Of a DNA stretch of 64,000 bases, positions 42,168 to 50,401 are shown piece by piece. This DNA is from Pseudoalteromonas sp. NC201. Lineage in GTDB: Bacteria; Pseudomonadota; Gammaproteobacteria; Enterobacterales; Alteromonadaceae. The notes under the pieces were generated by a model, which was not told where the DNA came from, did no database searches, and was given only the letters and a program-made list of their open reading frames with translations. The position numbers and the translations under genes are program-made. The stretch is taken from positions 878,486 through 942,485 of the forward strand of contig NZ_CP022523.1 of NCBI RefSeq assembly GCF_002850255.1, given 5' to 3'. Numbering within the stretch: position 1 is the first letter of the stretch; every line of letters begins with the position of its first letter.

Positions 42168-43361
42168 ATGAGAGTCATGAAAATCACACTGCTGGCAGCT
42201 CTGGTTACTGTGGCGAGCTGTGCAGAACAAAAGTTGAAAGCTGTAGCACCAGATTATGTAAATAAACAACGAGTATTCGAGCAGAGTATTCGCGAAATTA
42301 ATGATAACGGGGTGAGTAGTGAAACAGCGAGTACACTTCAATCCAGAATGAGCACATACCGCGTCCCTGCTGTTAGCATTACTGTTTTTGATAATAATCA
42401 TATTCTTTGGTCGAAAGGTTACGGCGTTACAGATGAGTACTCAAAAGTGAATGTAACGCCGGATACGCTGTTTCAGGCTGCTTCCATTTCTAAAGCTGTA
42501 ACGAGCTTTGGTGCTTTTAAGATGATAGAGCTAGGTCGTTTTGGACTACATGAAGATGTAAACAGTAAGCTTACACGCTGGCAGGTCCCCAATAATAAAT
42601 TTACTAAAGAAAATAAAGTGACACCCAGTCGAATTATGAGTCACACCTCAGGGCTCAATGTACAAGGGTTCGCTGGTTATGGCAGAAACCAAAAAACTCC
42701 TTCGCTCGTACAGGTTTTACAAGGGAGTGAGTTGAGTAATTCCCCATCAGTTAGAGTGTTTCAAACACCTGGGAAGTCTGAATTTTATTCAGGTGGTGGC
42801 ATGACAGTTTTGCAACTGTTGATGGAAGATAGTAGTGGGCTGTCATTCTCTGAGTTAATGGAAAAGCAGGTATTAAAGCCCCTAAACATGAATAACAGCT
42901 CTTTTAAGTTAGCGTCGCTGAATCTGCCTCAATATAGAGTTGCTAAAGGTCATGATTTACAAGCAAATATGATCGCTGGAGGTTATCGGCTATATCCTGA
43001 AAAGGCAGCTGCGGGGTTATGGAGTACTCCTTCTGATTTAGCATTATTTATGATTGCTCTAGGTAAGTCCTATCGTGGTGATGAAGAAAGCTTATTATCT
43101 CCACATCTTGCGAAAGTCATGCTTACTAGAGTTCCCGGTGCTGGTGGTACAGGAATAGGACTCGATGGAGAAGGTAACGCTTATAGATTTAGACATAGTG
43201 GTGGGAATGCCGGGTATACTTGCTATGCTGTGTCTTTTGCTAGTGTTGGCCGAGGTTTTGTGGTTATGACAAACTCAGACAATGGCTTTCAATTAATCCA
43301 TGAAATCTCTAGAGCCATTTCTGAAGTTTATGATTGGCCTGCATTATGGATGCATGAATAA
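42168..43361 (+). CDS. Serine hydrolase of the class-C beta-lactamase/DD-peptidase family
   Basis: 397 residues with a probable lipoprotein signal ('LLAALVTVASCAEQ'). The nucleophile motif is 'QAASISKAVTSF' (S-x-x-K), the second motif is 'EFYSGGGMTVLQ' (Y-S-G in place of Y-x-N), and a third 'RHSGGNAGY' matches the H-x-G of esterase-type members. The combination suggests an esterase or D-aminopeptidase-like enzyme (EstB, CubicO group) rather than a true cephalosporinase. It acts in the periplasm or at the outer membrane. It converges with the RAYT gene. Confidence 0.85.
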   Translation: MRVMKITLLAALVTVASCAEQKLKAVAPDYVNKQRVFEQSIREINDNGVSSETASTLQSRMSTYRVPAVSITVFDNNHILWSKGYGVTDEYSKVNVTPDTLFQAASISKAVTSFGAFKMIELGRFGLHEDVNSKLTRWQVPNNKFTKENKVTPSRIMSHTSGLNVQGFAGYGRNQKTPSLVQVLQGSELSNSPSVRVFQTPGKSEFYSGGGMTVLQLLMEDSSGLSFSELMEKQVLKPLNMNNSSFKLASLNLPQYRVAKGHDLQANMIAGGYRLYPEKAAAGLWSTPSDLALFMIALGKSYRGDEESLLSPHLAKVMLTRVPGAGGTGIGLDGEGNAYRFRHSGGNAGYTCYAVSFASVGRGFVVMTNSDNGFQLIHEISRAISEVYDWPALWMHE

Positions 43362-43428
43362 GCAAGCTATATTGCTTCTCGCTAAGGTGCAATTGGTCTA
43401 GGCTCTCAATTATTAATTAATTTGATGA

Positions 43429-44400
43429 TTAACCAAAAAGTGCTACACAATTGGAGATATTCGAACGCCGTTGAATTGAGAGTGAATCACAATATTTTTG
43501 CTTTGCTGCTGAGCTACCTGCAGCTCCATGGATCACAGTACTAAATTGTGTTGTCAGGGTTATCCAGTTCTTAGAGGTTAGATTTAACCTGTCTAAAATC
43601 GGTTGTTTGTTTATAATGCAACCTATTTTGTCACTTCTTATGCAACGCCCTGTGAGTTCGACCAGTTCGAGATATGATGACAGCTCAAGCGGTATACCTT
43701 TAGGCATATGCTTTCTCGGATTGCCAGCAAATCGGAATAGTGAGCGAGGTTGCTTACCTTGTTTGGCTAATTCAATACGCTTTTTTACACTCGTGTATTT
43801 AGATTCTTCAGGTAGCTTAGCTAGGTTAGCGCGAATGGGATTTAGATCAACATAAGCCATGCACGCAGCAAGTGCAGCTTCATCAAGTAGTGCTTGTGAT
43901 TTGAAGCGCCCTTCCCAAAACCGACCTGTGCATTGGTCTTCTCGATTTGCTCGTCGTGCAATATACTCATTAAGAGTTCTCATAAACCAGCTTATACAGG
44001 TTATGCGTGATCGATATATATTGATAGTGTTATCAAGTATTGATCTTTCCGCATCTGATAATGGCTCATTACGAATAAACTTATGTGTGAGCCAATTGCC
44101 TTTAAACTGCTTGTGCCAGCGAATGATAATAGCTTTGTCAGTTAGACGTTTGGCTTTTTGAATATCAACGTGCAGAACTACATGAGTGTGGTTATTCATA
44201 ACCGCATATGCACAGACATCAATGCAAAACGTTTTTTTAAGGGCGAGTAGCTTTTCTTCGACCCAATCTCTGCGATGCTCGTAAGAACGCCCAGTGGCTA
44301 TATCCTGACCGCAAAGGTAGGCTTGCCTAACACAGCGAGAAATACAGTGATAATATTTGGTTTCTGATAGACAAATTTGTCGGCAGCGTGCAGTGGCCAT
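43429..44400 (-). CDS. REP-associated tyrosine transposase (RAYT, Y1_Tnp family)
   Basis: 323 residues from ATG 44400; a TTG five codons upstream is less likely. The Y1 HUH nuclease signature 'YAVMNNHTHVVLHVD' and the RAYT-typical 'CMAYVDLNPIRANLAK', with the catalytic Tyr, are present, and the opening 'KYYHCISRCVRQAYLCG' is characteristic. RAYTs are IS200/IS605-related single-copy domesticated enzymes thought to move REP/REPIN sequences. GGTGGGTGTC-based hairpins are found on both sides of the gene and elsewhere in the window, so these are its probable substrates. Confidence 0.88.
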   Translation of the reverse strand: MATARCRQICLSETKYYHCISRCVRQAYLCGQDIATGRSYEHRRDWVEEKLLALKKTFCIDVCAYAVMNNHTHVVLHVDIQKAKRLTDKAIIIRWHKQFKGNWLTHKFIRNEPLSDAERSILDNTINIYRSRITCISWFMRTLNEYIARRANREDQCTGRFWEGRFKSQALLDEAALAACMAYVDLNPIRANLAKLPEESKYTSVKKRIELAKQGKQPRSLFRFAGNPRKHMPKGIPLELSSYLELVELTGRCIRSDKIGCIINKQPILDRLNLTSKNWITLTTQFSTVIHGAAGSSAAKQKYCDSLSIQRRSNISNCVALFG

Positions 44401-44476
44401 ATTAGATACCTTCAATCCTTTGAATGTATCTTAAGAGTAGATTGCCTTAGCCAATTTAACAAATGAAATACTAAAT

Positions 44477-44719
44477 AACCTGAGCTGTGGATAATTAATG
44501 CCTTTCTAGCAGCCAGTTTTAGTGCTAACTGCGTTGAATTCACTTCCAATAGCCAGCTATTGGCGCGTAAATTCGCCTTGCCTACAGGATGTAGGTACCT
44601 TAGCGAGAGCAGGACGCGGAAGCGGTGTTTTCCCTAAAACTCTCTGGCTAGACAAGGAAAAAACTAAGTTGTGCTTTAGCAACAATGAGTTGGAACATTC
44701 CTTATCCAAACCTCAGGTT
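44477..44719. mobile_element. MITE family A, full-length copy
   Basis: 243 bp, in the opposite orientation to the copy at 18201, flanked by the 4-bp duplication AAAT (44473-44476, 44720-44723). It lies in the upstream region of the RAYT gene. Confidence 0.9.
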
Positions 44720-44789
44720 AAATAGGTGGGTGTCTTTTTAAAAGCTAGAGTAGATTGCCTTAGCCAATTTAACAAATGAAATACTAAAT

Positions 44790-45032
44790 AACCTGAGCTG
44801 TGGATAATTAATGCCTTTCTAGCAGCCAGTTTTAGTGCTAACTGCGTTGAATTCACTTCCAATAGCCAGCTATTGGCGCGTAAATTCGCCTTGCCTACAG
44901 GATGTAGGTACCTTAGCGAGAGCAGGACGCGGAAGCGGTGTTTTCCCTAAAACTCTCTGGCTAGACAAGGAAAAAACTAAGTTGTGCTTTAGCAACAATG
45001 AGTTGGAACATTCCTTATCCAAACCTCAGGTT
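44790..45032. mobile_element. MITE family A, duplicated copy
   Basis: The same element as 44477-44719, copied by the 313-bp tandem duplication rather than by a separate transposition; flanks AAAT at 44786-44789 and 45033-45036. Confidence 0.9.
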
Positions 45033-45106
45033 AAATAGGTGGGTGTCTTTTTAAAAGCTTCTTTTTAAAAGCTGTTTTTAAAGTTTCTACTGAGCAGAAT
45101 TTAATA

Positions 45107-45503
45107 GACATATATGGACGCTCAGCTGCTGTCAAGTAATACTCATCCAACAAGGTTGTTTTAACAGCCTTGTTGCTTCTTTTATTTATCTCTCATTTAC
45201 TATTTGTATGTATTGATAAACAGTCACTTTGAGTCACCCTAAATAAGGTGCTGCTCTGACATATATTCGGGCTTAACTGACTTTCAGCGCCCCTAATGAG
45301 TTTCGAACCTAGCCACCCAAAAAGTAGAATACACCCACGCGGCATTGAATGCCTTGCCTATAACGGGTTTAACTAGGTAGGTTTGACCTTTTGTTCATCG
45401 TTATGTTTACAGCAATGAGAATATGGCTATCAAGGGCTCATAAACACCCACTCGGGCTCGAGGCCCTTGTCACGACCGGGCTCCTTAATAGCCATAATTT
45501 GAG
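45107..45503 (-). ncRNA. Candidate bridge-RNA region of IS copy 2
   Basis: The non-coding 3' end of the second element, the same as in copy 1, including the inverted repeat ATGGCTAT/ATAGCCAT next to the transposase stop. RNA limits are unknown. Confidence 0.4.
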
Positions 45504-46535
45504 TCATGATTGCGCCTCACTTTGTGTATATTGGGCTTTATAAGGTTCATTTCTTTGTAGCAATATCCACATTAAGCGAGCCAATCGGTGGGCCGTGGCC
45601 ACCACCGCTTTATTTTTACCGCGACGTTCTACCAATGCGTTGATCCATTTGTTTAAATCATCCTGCTTTTTGTGCGCATGATTGACCACTGTACGGGCAC
45701 CATGAATGAGTTGTTTTCTTAGATAACGATCACCTCGTTTGGTGATCCCTCCCATCTTATTGGTTTCACCCGAAGCATATTGACGTGGTGTGATCCCAAG
45801 CCACACAGCCAACTCCTTTTTATTAGAAAATGCTTGCCCTTTATCTATTGTGGCACTCAATGCCGATGCGTTGATAATCCCAATTCCGGGGATGGATTGG
45901 ATAATTTGAGCAGCTTGGCTCTGTTCATTAAACTGCTTAAATTGTGCCTCTACATTTTTAATATTGGCGTCTAACTTTTGCATTTCTTCATAAACGTCTC
46001 TGAGGAGTAGATTTAAAGCTCCATGTAAATTACGGTTGAGCAGATCAGCAATGGTTGCACGAAAAGACTTTAAGCTCTTTTTGATGACGATGCCAAATTC
46101 AAGTAACAAACCACATGTTTGGTTGATGCAGGCGGTTCGATTATGTATGAGCCGCTCCCGATAGCGATGTAGTGCTAGGATTGCTTGTTGATGCTCTGTT
46201 TTTACAGGAACAAAGCGAATGTTAGGTCGAAGGCTCGCTTCATAAATCGCCATACAATCATTTTTATCGTTTTTATTGCCACGGACAAAAGGGGTAACAT
46301 GTTGCGCAGGGATAAGCTGAACTTGGTGCCCAGCTTGTAAGCAGTACCGCCCCCAATAATGAGACGTTGAGCATGATTCCATAACAACATTACAAGCAGG
46401 TAATTGGGTCAATGTTTGCAAGAGCTTTGCTCTATCTAACCTTCTGGAAAAACATTTATTACCTTGCTTATCAAACGATAAAAGTTGGAATACATTTTTT
46501 GCTAGATCAATTGAAAGCGTGCTAACGTTATTCAT
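45504..46535 (-). CDS. IS110-family transposase (copy 2)
   Basis: 343 residues from ATG 46535. The DEDD RuvC-like domain and the C-terminal serine motif 'YASGETNKMGG' are as in copy 1. The single substitution is Lys for Thr in 'FVPVKTEHQQ'. The close identity points to recent movement. Confidence 0.93.
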   Translation of the reverse strand: MNNVSTLSIDLAKNVFQLLSFDKQGNKCFSRRLDRAKLLQTLTQLPACNVVMESCSTSHYWGRYCLQAGHQVQLIPAQHVTPFVRGNKNDKNDCMAIYEASLRPNIRFVPVKTEHQQAILALHRYRERLIHNRTACINQTCGLLLEFGIVIKKSLKSFRATIADLLNRNLHGALNLLLRDVYEEMQKLDANIKNVEAQFKQFNEQSQAAQIIQSIPGIGIINASALSATIDKGQAFSNKKELAVWLGITPRQYASGETNKMGGITKRGDRYLRKQLIHGARTVVNHAHKKQDDLNKWINALVERRGKNKAVVATAHRLARLMWILLQRNEPYKAQYTQSEAQS

Positions 46536-46633
46536 GATGGACTCTCCTAATAACTGTGTTTGCAACTATCAGTTTGGCGCATTGACGCCGATTTGGGAGC
46601 GTCCATCTCATCACCCATTTTAACCTTTAAGGA

Positions 46634-47407
46634 TCACGGGTTTTGTTTGAGCTGCTCAATGCGTTGCTCAAAGCTTGGGTGTGTGCTTAACCAACTATGC
46701 TGTTCATCGCTTTCCTTGGCGAGTTTTTCGAATATAGAGATCATTGCGTCACTATTACCATACAGCGCCATTAGCTTGTTATGCGCGTACAAATCAGCCT
46801 CGAGTTCAGCTTGCTGAGAGTAATTTTGGTTGATACCTAACATTGCGCCCTGCATCATAAGATCTGAGAGCGCAGAGATGTCACCCAATACGACACTCAA
46901 ACTGACAAATACGATAGACGAGCTAACAAGAGATTCCATGACGTGATTATGCTCGACATGACCAATCTCGTGGAGTAATACTGCGCTAAGCTCTTGCTGA
47001 GTAGATGCCAGTTCGACCATGTTATCGGTGATCACAATGCTACCATTGGCCAATGCCATGGCGTTGGCTTTATCTTTCCACTGCCTAAATTCAAGTTTAA
47101 ATTCACGTTCACTCGATGCATTGGTGCCAAGCAGTGAGACAAATAAAGCGCGAGTCTCTTGCTGTTTGATTTCACTTAGCTTTGACTCCGAGAATTCCGA
47201 GTTATCTAGCTCGTTTAGGCTTCCTTCGTCGATGATTTGGTAGATTTGTTTGGGCAATGAGGCTGAGATCTCTTCAGCGAAGTACGGCACGCCTTTGGTA
47301 TAAAACTGATAACCACTAAATAAAACGACCACTACTGTGGCCGCTATAATCCAAAGCCACTGCGTTTCTTTAGACTGTTTGACTCTGTTGTGTATCTTTG
47401 AGCTCAT
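46634..47407 (-). CDS. M48-family membrane metallopeptidase
   Basis: 257 residues. One N-terminal membrane anchor (about 18-38) precedes a zinc-protease domain with 'LLHEIGHVEHNH' (H-E-x-x-H) and the third ligand in 'AELEADLYAHNK'. The C-terminal 'STHPSFEQRIEQL' is typical of the M48/HtpX-BepA group. The active site is probably periplasmic, with a role in envelope protein quality control. It overlaps the start of the upstream TM2 gene by 38 bp. A diverged fragment of a sister gene lies at 41905-42000. Confidence 0.9.
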   Translation of the reverse strand: MSSKIHNRVKQSKETQWLWIIAATVVVVLFSGYQFYTKGVPYFAEEISASLPKQIYQIIDEGSLNELDNSEFSESKLSEIKQQETRALFVSLLGTNASSEREFKLEFRQWKDKANAMALANGSIVITDNMVELASTQQELSAVLLHEIGHVEHNHVMESLVSSSIVFVSLSVVLGDISALSDLMMQGAMLGINQNYSQQAELEADLYAHNKLMALYGNSDAMISIFEKLAKESDEQHSWLSTHPSFEQRIEQLKQNP

Positions 47408-47756
47408 CTAGTACTTCTCGCATTACATCGATGTTGTATTTTCTCACTATTTTTTGGCTGTTAAATAACTGAGGTAGCTCAATTAAACACACTAAAATTA
47501 GCAGAACCCAGCCATAAAAGAGAATAAATACAAGCCCCAATAGCATCAAGGTGAGGTTAATTACACCTCGTGCTGTTTTACCCAGATAAAAGTGATGTAA
47601 ACCTGCGGCAAAAAAGTAATTGAGTACGGCGTAAGTATCAGGATCTTTTACTAGCTGTTCTTCAAGTTGGTAGTATTGCTTGCGCGCTTCAGGACTTAGC
47701 TGAGCAACTTGGTTTCTTAACGATTCTTCTTGTTCTCTTAATGCTATTTCGTCCAT
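47370..47756 (-). CDS. TM2-domain membrane protein, 128 aa
   Basis: An N-terminal helical segment ('EESLRNQVAQLSPEARKQYYQL') is followed by a TM2 domain: two helices with the family turn 'FFAAGLHHFYLGKTARGVINL' and 'ELPQLFNSQKIV'. TM2 proteins are small inner-membrane proteins of uncertain function. It is upstream of and overlaps the M48 gene in another frame, so the two are translationally coupled and may work together. Confidence 0.85.
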   Translation of the reverse strand: MDEIALREQEESLRNQVAQLSPEARKQYYQLEEQLVKDPDTYAVLNYFFAAGLHHFYLGKTARGVINLTLMLLGLVFILFYGWVLLILVCLIELPQLFNSQKIVRKYNIDVMREVLDELKDTQQSQTV

Positions 47757-47774
47757 GCAAACTCCTAGGATTGG

Positions 47775-48011
47775 TCACGGTAGGGGGTCTGACTTTACTT
47801 CAATACAATCTGGGTCATTACAGCGCTTGATACGACAAAAGCCGATACGCACGCCTTTAAAGAAGCCGTATTTTTCGATTGCTTGATAGGTATATTCAGA
47901 GCATGACGGCGTAAAGTTACAACTTATATTGAAGTGGGCTTTTGCTCCACCATTCGCTTGATAGCGGCGAATGGCAGACAGAGCAAAGCGTTTAAGCACG
48001 TTTACGACCAA
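47775..48011 (-). CDS. yidD: Membrane protein insertion efficiency factor YidD
   Basis: 78 residues with the family signature 'NFTPSCSEYTYQAIEKYG' and 'GFCRIKRCNDPDCI'. YidD is an amphipathic inner-membrane protein linked to Sec/YidC insertion. It normally sits in the rnpA-yidD-yidC cluster. Here it is in a different setting with a DUF4177 gene, and its sequence departs from the usual 'CRFxPSCSxY' form, so it may be a second, divergent YidD. It overlaps the DUF4177 gene by 20 bp. Confidence 0.85.
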   Translation of the reverse strand: MVVNVLKRFALSAIRRYQANGGAKAHFNISCNFTPSCSEYTYQAIEKYGFFKGVRIGFCRIKRCNDPDCIEVKSDPLP

Positions 48012-48216
48012 GTGTTAAGATCACGGCTTCACGGCTCCAAAATAGCAGAAAACGTTTGTTTTCGATAACTTGGAAAACAAGCTGCCAGCCATCTTGCGCT
48101 TCCATGTTTAAAGTTGCTTCAAGTTTTTTTAACGGTAATCCACTTGAGCCGAGTAACAGTGTGCCGCAGCCACCTTCAACTACATGGATAACTTTATATT
48201 CGTCGTATTGGGTCAT
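47992..48216 (-). CDS. DUF4177-family protein, 74 aa
   Basis: A short beta-alpha-beta-beta protein with the family features 'YKVIHV', 'LEATLNMEAQDGWQLVFQVIEN' and 'AVILTLGRK'. The function of the family is unknown; members are thought to be small dimeric cytoplasmic proteins. It is the first gene of a DUF4177-yidD-TM2-M48 run on the minus strand with overlaps or short gaps, an apparent envelope-related operon. Confidence 0.8.
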   Translation of the reverse strand: MTQYDEYKVIHVVEGGCGTLLLGSSGLPLKKLEATLNMEAQDGWQLVFQVIENKRFLLFWSREAVILTLGRKRA

Positions 48217-48326
48217 AATACATCCCTGATTTAATTAGAATAAGTGAGATTTAATTCTATAGTAGCCAAGTAATCGCGACAATAGCGATTTCGTTGTTAT
48301 TTTTTTAATTACAACAAAATTTGATA

Positions 48327-49043
48327 TTACTCATGAATAAAGCAAGATGTTGCTCCAAGTGACCACTCTACAACGGCTTCAGCATGAAGTTTGGTCGTGT
48401 CATAAAGAGGAACTTGAGTATGCGCTTGCTGAACGAGCAAACCGATTTCTGTGCAACCTAAAATAACCCCTTCAGCCCCTTGTTGATAGAGTGCATCGAT
48501 GATGTCTAGATAAGTTTGCCTTGAGCTTGCGTTGACTTTACCACGACATAATTCGTCATAAATTATGTTGTGAACTAAAGCTTGTTGGTCCCCATCAGGT
48601 GTTATGACCTCAATGCCGTGAAGATCTTGTAATCGTGCTTTATAAAAGTCTTGCTGCATCGTAAATCTCGTACCTAACAGCGCGATGCGTTTTATGCCGT
48701 CATTTTTAAGTCGCTTCGCGGTTGCGTCGGCAATATGCAGTACAGGCAATCCTGACGCTGCGCTAATTTCATCTGAAATTTTATGCATGGTGTTGGTACA
48801 GATCACAATGGCATCTGAGCCGGCAAGCTTCAACGACGTAGCAGCGCCTGCCAAAATGGTGGTCATTTTCTGCCAATCACCAGCTGCTTGAAGCTCTGCA
48901 ATTTCGGCAAAGTCGACGCTATACAAGCAAAGCTTGGCACTGTGTAGTCCGCCAAGCTTTGCTTTAACGGTTTGATTGATAAGCTGGTAGTAGCTTTGTG
49001 TTGACTCCCAACTCATACCGCCAATTAGCCCAAGTTGTTTCAT
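48327..49043 (-). CDS. Aspartate/glutamate racemase family protein
   Basis: 238 residues with 'LIGGMSWESTQSYYQ' at the N-terminus and the two catalytic cysteines in 'AIVICTNTMHK' and 'VILGCTEIGLL', two-base PLP-independent racemase motifs. The 'GGMSWEST' form matches the YgeA-type broad-specificity amino-acid racemase group. It would interconvert L- and D-amino acids in the cytoplasm. Monocistronic. Confidence 0.9.
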   Translation of the reverse strand: MKQLGLIGGMSWESTQSYYQLINQTVKAKLGGLHSAKLCLYSVDFAEIAELQAAGDWQKMTTILAGAATSLKLAGSDAIVICTNTMHKISDEISAASGLPVLHIADATAKRLKNDGIKRIALLGTRFTMQQDFYKARLQDLHGIEVITPDGDQQALVHNIIYDELCRGKVNASSRQTYLDIIDALYQQGAEGVILGCTEIGLLVQQAHTQVPLYDTTKLHAEAVVEWSLGATSCFIHE

Positions 49044-49106
49044 AGTGATTGCTCGTTATTTGCTGATAATAACGACAATAACGGATCTGGATTGAAACTT
49101 GAACCG

Positions 49107-50240
49107 TCAGCTTAAGGCGAGTTGACGGTTTTTCTTACTCTTGTGTTTTTTACGCTTTCTTTGCCACCATAAATATAACCCAGTAAAACCAAGCAATACG
49201 GGGGCGAGTCCCATAATGCACCAAATTATTTTACTGGTAAGCCCTGCAAAGTGGCCAAAGTGAAGTTTTCTAAAACTGTCGATTACCCTGTCTACAGTAG
49301 ACGCCGTTCGAATATCGTAGGCAAAGGTTTGTATACCAGACTGCGCGTCAAAACTAACCGTTGCAGCATAGTTACTAATGAACGGGTTGGCATCGGCGAC
49401 GCTACCAAAAATGGTAATGTTGGTTTGCTCTGGCCCAAATGGAAATAGCCAGTAGGTTGGTTTAAGTCCGTTAACCGCACGATGGCTTTGGGTCATCATG
49501 GCATCAAAATCTAATGAGTGATTAAACATTGCGTGGCTGACAATATGGTGCTCATCTTCTTGGTGTTCAAAAGCCTCGTGATAATACTCCACTGCATTAA
49601 AGTAAACGCCAGTAATACCTAGCGCGAGCAATACTGGCGAACTCCAAATGCCAATTACCTTATGCAGGTCGCTCATCATGATGAGCCGAGGAGCTTGTCG
49701 CCTAAAGCTAAAGAATCGCCGCCAAAAGCGCCGATATATCACTAAACCGGAAACACCGAGCAAGGTAAAAAGTATAGCCACAGCTAAACCGATAACGACA
49801 CCCATGTGTGGAAAGGTTTTACTCACATCATCGAGTAGTAAGGTGTAATGTAGGTGAAGAATAAAATCAGTAAAGTCGCTGTGAATACCCACAGGCTCGC
49901 TTAGCATTTTGCCTACGTACGGATCTAGATACGTTTTAAACCACGTGTCTGTGCCATGCTTTAATAAATAGACTCTATCAGCTTCGTAGCCATCATCAAA
50001 TATTTCCCAGCTACCAATTTCATAATTTGGATGGGTGTCTGCGACATAATTAACGAGCACCTTCATGGGCTGACGTTGGACGCCTTGGTCCTGATAAGTC
50101 AATGTTGCTTGCTTTGGAAGTAATAGGCTGTCTATCTCGAATTTAAACACCAACATGCTACCCGTGATTGACATAACGGCGAGCGGCAGTATCGCGATTA
50201 ATGCCATTGCACTGTGCCATTTAAATAGTGTTTTACGCAT
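49107..50240 (-). CDS. PepSY-associated membrane protein of iron uptake
   Basis: 377 residues with four membrane helices (about 12-32, 140-165, 190-215, 338-360) and large periplasmic parts, a PepSY_TM protein ('KWHSAMALIAILPLAVMSITG', 'DLHKVIGIWSSPVLLALGITG', 'KLHFGHFAG'). His residues in or near spans suggest heme or metal handling. Such proteins are commonly encoded beside siderophore receptors and are proposed to reduce ferric siderophores at the inner membrane. That fits the TonB receptor gene 160 bp upstream, although a hairpin lies between. Confidence 0.85.
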   Translation of the reverse strand: MRKTLFKWHSAMALIAILPLAVMSITGSMLVFKFEIDSLLLPKQATLTYQDQGVQRQPMKVLVNYVADTHPNYEIGSWEIFDDGYEADRVYLLKHGTDTWFKTYLDPYVGKMLSEPVGIHSDFTDFILHLHYTLLLDDVSKTFPHMGVVIGLAVAILFTLLGVSGLVIYRRFWRRFFSFRRQAPRLIMMSDLHKVIGIWSSPVLLALGITGVYFNAVEYYHEAFEHQEDEHHIVSHAMFNHSLDFDAMMTQSHRAVNGLKPTYWLFPFGPEQTNITIFGSVADANPFISNYAATVSFDAQSGIQTFAYDIRTASTVDRVIDSFRKLHFGHFAGLTSKIIWCIMGLAPVLLGFTGLYLWWQRKRKKHKSKKNRQLALS

Positions 50241-50307
50241 TGTTTTCCTTTGAGTTAAAGCTAAATGAGAATGAATAAAGGGATGAATAAACAGGCTGAA
50301 TTAACAA

Positions 50308-50351
50308 GGACACCCACCTTAATGCTTGCAGTCGCGTTAAGGTGGGTGTCC
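50308..50351. repeat. REPIN-like hairpin with a 15-bp perfect stem
   Basis: GGACACCCACCTTAA (50308-50322) and TTAAGGTGGGTGTCC (50337-50351) with a 14-nt loop, between the siderophore receptor gene and the PepSY gene. This is the cleanest example of the GGTGGGTGTC hairpins. It could also act as an mRNA processing or attenuation site between the two genes. Confidence 0.8.
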
Positions 50352-50401
50352 GTTTAAATCTTTCAGTCTATGTCCTTCCGTAAATTCTCCTAGATGAGTG
50401 A

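Larger units (their letters stand above)
44434..45059. repeat. Tandem duplication of a 313-bp unit containing a MITE
   Basis: 44434-44746 is repeated as 44747-45059, apparently without change. Each unit holds a short unique segment, one full MITE (with its AAAT target duplication) and GGTGGGTGTC plus TTTTTAAAAGCT. A third partial TCTTTTTAAAAGCT follows at 45060. The duplication therefore happened after the MITE insertion, perhaps through the TTTTTAAAAGCT microrepeat. Confidence 0.9.
45107..46619 (-). mobile_element. IS110-family (IS1111-type) insertion sequence, copy 2
   Basis: 1513 bp, the same as copy 1 apart from one base, and in the same orientation. Its left end abuts the tandem MITE duplication and its right end lies 14 bp from the end of the M48 peptidase gene. 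As direct repeats the two copies bracket about 14 kb that could be lost by homologous recombination. Confidence 0.92.

Noticed and set aside
42168..43361. Beta-lactamase resistance gene
   Set aside because: The S-x-x-K motif is present, but the second motif is Y-S-G and a K-T-G box is missing; an esterase or peptidase role is more likely.
44522..45038. Two identical 67-codon ORFs
   Set aside because: They are open frames inside MITE copies and repeat wherever the MITE does; a similar frame occurs reversed at 18204-18386. No ribosome site or domain.
29513..46619. Composite transposon or prophage
   Set aside because: IS110-type elements do not normally mobilise intervening DNA as composites, no phage structural genes are seen, and the segment contains the core gene rsgA.
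49800..50045. GACACCCA and TGGGTGTC matches inside the PepSY gene
   Set aside because: Short matches within coding sequence on both strands, with no hairpin partner or extended motif; likely chance.
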